NCBI GenBank assembly: GCA_033807775.1
Contig: CM066312.1
Location: 27,687,696 to 27,751,695, forward strand
Length of the DNA: 64,000 bases
From: Saussurea involucrata
Taxonomy: Eukaryota; Streptophyta; Magnoliopsida; Asterales; Asteraceae
Direction of reading: 5' to 3'
Shown: positions 62,220 to 64,000 of the stretch, piece after piece
How positions within the stretch are numbered: the stretch's first letter is position 1
Layout of the letters: each line of letters opens with the position of its first letter
Notes under the pieces: model-generated
What the model was told of the DNA's origin: nothing
The model's input: only the letters and a program-made list of their open reading frames with translations
Database searches by the model: none
Position numbers and translations under genes: made by a program

Positions 62220-64000
62220 CTGACAAACTGGCTTTCTTTGTAGGATAGTCAGATTTCCTTCTGCAGTGAGGCCTTTGTTTTTGCCTTTGTCAGCTTCAGT
62301 TGCTGCAGGTTTTGTCTTTGTCCCCTCCCCTGATGGTTCATTTATCATAACCCCTTTTTGAGCTGGGTCTTTCTTAGGCTGGACGAAAAAGAAGTCGCCG
62401 TCATCATCATCATCGTTTTTAGGGGATGATGATGGTTCGTCGTCATCGATATCGACGTCTTCATCGTCTTCTTCAGATTCTTCCTCATCAGCGTAGGATT
62501 CAGTTACATCAGCAGCAGCTTCAGATCCCTCATCGAGGTGCTCCCCCTCAAATTCAGAGGGAGGTTTCTCGGTTCCCTCAGGGTTTTCATCTCCCTAAGG
62601 TTTTTCAACACCAACATCAGAAACAATACCCTCCCCCTCAGAGTTATGGGGAAGGTCTTCAAGATTTTTCTCCTCCCCCTCAACATTATGGGGAAGGTCT
62701 TCAGTCTTCTCCTCCTCTTCCACATGATGGATGGGGGAGGTAACAGGAATAGCAGCAGCATCAGTACCCTTAGGATCACTGTCTTCCAGGCCAGTGATTC
62801 CCATGAAGGTTTCAATCACTACTATTCTGTCTTCCAGGCCAGAAATAGTAGGACTGATTCTTTGAAGATCCTCTCGATCAGCCGGAGTAAAATGCGATGG
62901 AGTACAAGTTGGTGCGTTCAGGCGGTTGAGAATCTGCTGCAGAAGAGTCTTCACAGAGGTCACCTCTGACTTTACAGTAGTCACCTCTCCCTGAAGATCG
63001 CCAACCACTGTCTTCAATGATGTGACTTCATTGGACAGGGTTGTAAAGTTGGTGGAGAGGGTGATGTTGGTGGAGTTGAGATTGTTGATGGAGGTGGAGT
63101 TTTCAGCGAGAGTAGTAGCAAAATTTCCAATGCTACCTTCCACCTACTATAGATCAGCACTGGAGGCTTTGCCTTTGACCTCTGTGGTCAGCTTCTTAAG
63201 TTCCTCTCCAGCGTTTGTAACTGCTGTAGAGTTTGTAGATAGAGTGGTGGTGAGAGATTCCACTTTGTTGGAGAGATCCGTGAGCGATATGTTGATGTCG
63301 CCCAAATTAGGACCTGAAAAAGTTGAGAACTTATGAACAAAGGAAAGCTCAGAAGTTTGGGATTTGGAGAGAGGAGTGTTTGGAGTTATGTGTATACCTG
63401 CGGGATGGTTGATGAAGTCCTCGATATCTCGATGACCTGTCAACGTTTCCATGTCGTCTTCTAGTGTACCTTTACGCTGGGAAGTGCCCGCGGGTCCTAT
63501 GTTCGTATGCATCATCCTCTGTAATGTTTCAGCAGACGCATCTTGGAGGATGATGTTTAATGAAGAGAATGGGGGGAAAATAGGTGGAGTGTCCAAAGAG
63601 ATGGTGGGAGGAGTGAAGGTTGAGGGGTTCAGCGTTGGATTCGCTGAGAATTACTTCTTCAGTCCTTGGAGGGTCTGAAGGAGGTGGGTTCAGTTCCAAG
63701 TTTATAACTTCATTGTTTAGAGACGCTGCAGTTGGTATGAAAGGGGTGGCTTGATCAGCTGTGGCAGAGCGTACCACAGAACTATCCATCGGCTCTTGTA
63801 CATAAAGAGTCGTGGAGTCTTCAGCCTGTGAAGGCTTGGGGGGTTGCTCCTTGGTTTTCTTGGCCTTAGGAGCACCAAGAGTGGTTGTAGATTGTTTTCT
63901 CTTTAAAGGAGTGGATGTTGCAGCGTGGGTACCAGCGGTTGGGATTACCGTGGAGGTAGCTTCAGAAGTAGAAGAAGTGGGGGGATTGAGAAGAGATAAG
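62220..64000 (-). pseudogene. C2 3' ORF, N-terminal and middle part, partial
   Basis: From the window end the frame is open (KRKQ and KAKKTKEQ basic motifs, SSVVRSATADQATPF), with a frameshift near 63540. It continues 63596-63147 (HRDIEDFINHPAGI, SELSFVHKFSTFSGPNLGDI) and, after a stop at 63147, 63143-62595 with heptads (VTSLKTVVGDLQGEVTTVKS, VTSVKTLLQQIL). A further frame holds an acidic segment rich in Asp and Glu (62590-62400), then basic GTKTKPAATEADKGKNKG up to the putative splice donor. C2 has fewer VK heptads than C1. Confidence 0.78.

Larger units (their letters stand above)
59585..64000 (-). mobile_element. C2: copia element related to C1, minus strand, partial
   Basis: 3' LTR at 59585-60548, PPT, and the 3' ORF up to the window end. 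Gag and pol lie beyond 64000. It has the same lineage and the same 3' ORF as C1 but is clearly diverged, so it is an independent insertion into the X3 internal region. Confidence 0.9.

Noticed and set aside
1..64000. A host protein-coding gene or a bacterial operon
   Set aside because: Every recognisable coding segment belongs to an LTR retrotransposon. There are no bacterial signals.

Overview
The window is plant nuclear DNA and consists entirely of transposable elements. I found no host gene, rRNA, tRNA or CRISPR array. The evidence is long LTRs of the TG...CA type, primer-binding sites matching the 3' end of plant initiator tRNA-Met, Ty3/gypsy polyproteins with a chromodomain-like tail, a Ty1/copia element resembling the SIRE/Maximus (Sirevirus) lineage with an extra 3' ORF, 5-bp target-site duplications (TSDs), and a small foldback MITE. 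A eudicot is likely. Asteraceae is only an impression.

Layout: (1) 1-6978: G1, a minus-strand gypsy chromovirus whose 3' LTR is cut by the window start. (2) 6979-7531: G0, an older minus-strand gypsy remnant (LTR end, PPT, integrase tail and chromodomain). (3) 7532-11497, 27995-31042 and 57945-59584: a plus-strand tandem array (X1, X2, X3) of gypsy-type LTR units that interrupts G0. (4) 11498-27994: G2, a minus-strand gypsy inserted in X2 with TSD TTTAC. An 8.48-kb tandem duplication (10027-18506 copied as 18507-about 27000) later doubled most of G2 plus 1.47 kb of its flank. (5) 31043-57944: C1, a large plus-strand copia element inserted in X3. It is itself split by G3 (36637-43503, plus-strand gypsy) and G4 (46280-53592, minus-strand non-autonomous gypsy, TSD CTCAG). 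G4 carries a 263-bp MITE in one LTR. (6) 59585-64000: C2, a minus-strand relative of C1 running off the window.

Every autonomous-type ORF is damaged. The longest open frame is the 995-codon G2 pol at 21817-24804, which lacks the reverse transcriptase catalytic core through a 297-bp in-frame deletion. Many stops fit C-to-T change at CGA or TGG codons, as expected of methylated, silenced DNA.

The most interesting signals are: a small hairpin with a palindromic TGGCCA loop at a nearly fixed distance after the PBS in six gypsy leaders (dimerisation- or packaging-like); the 8.48-kb tandem duplication; the tandem LTR array; and the spliced-looking, coiled-coil 3' ORF shared by C1 and C2.
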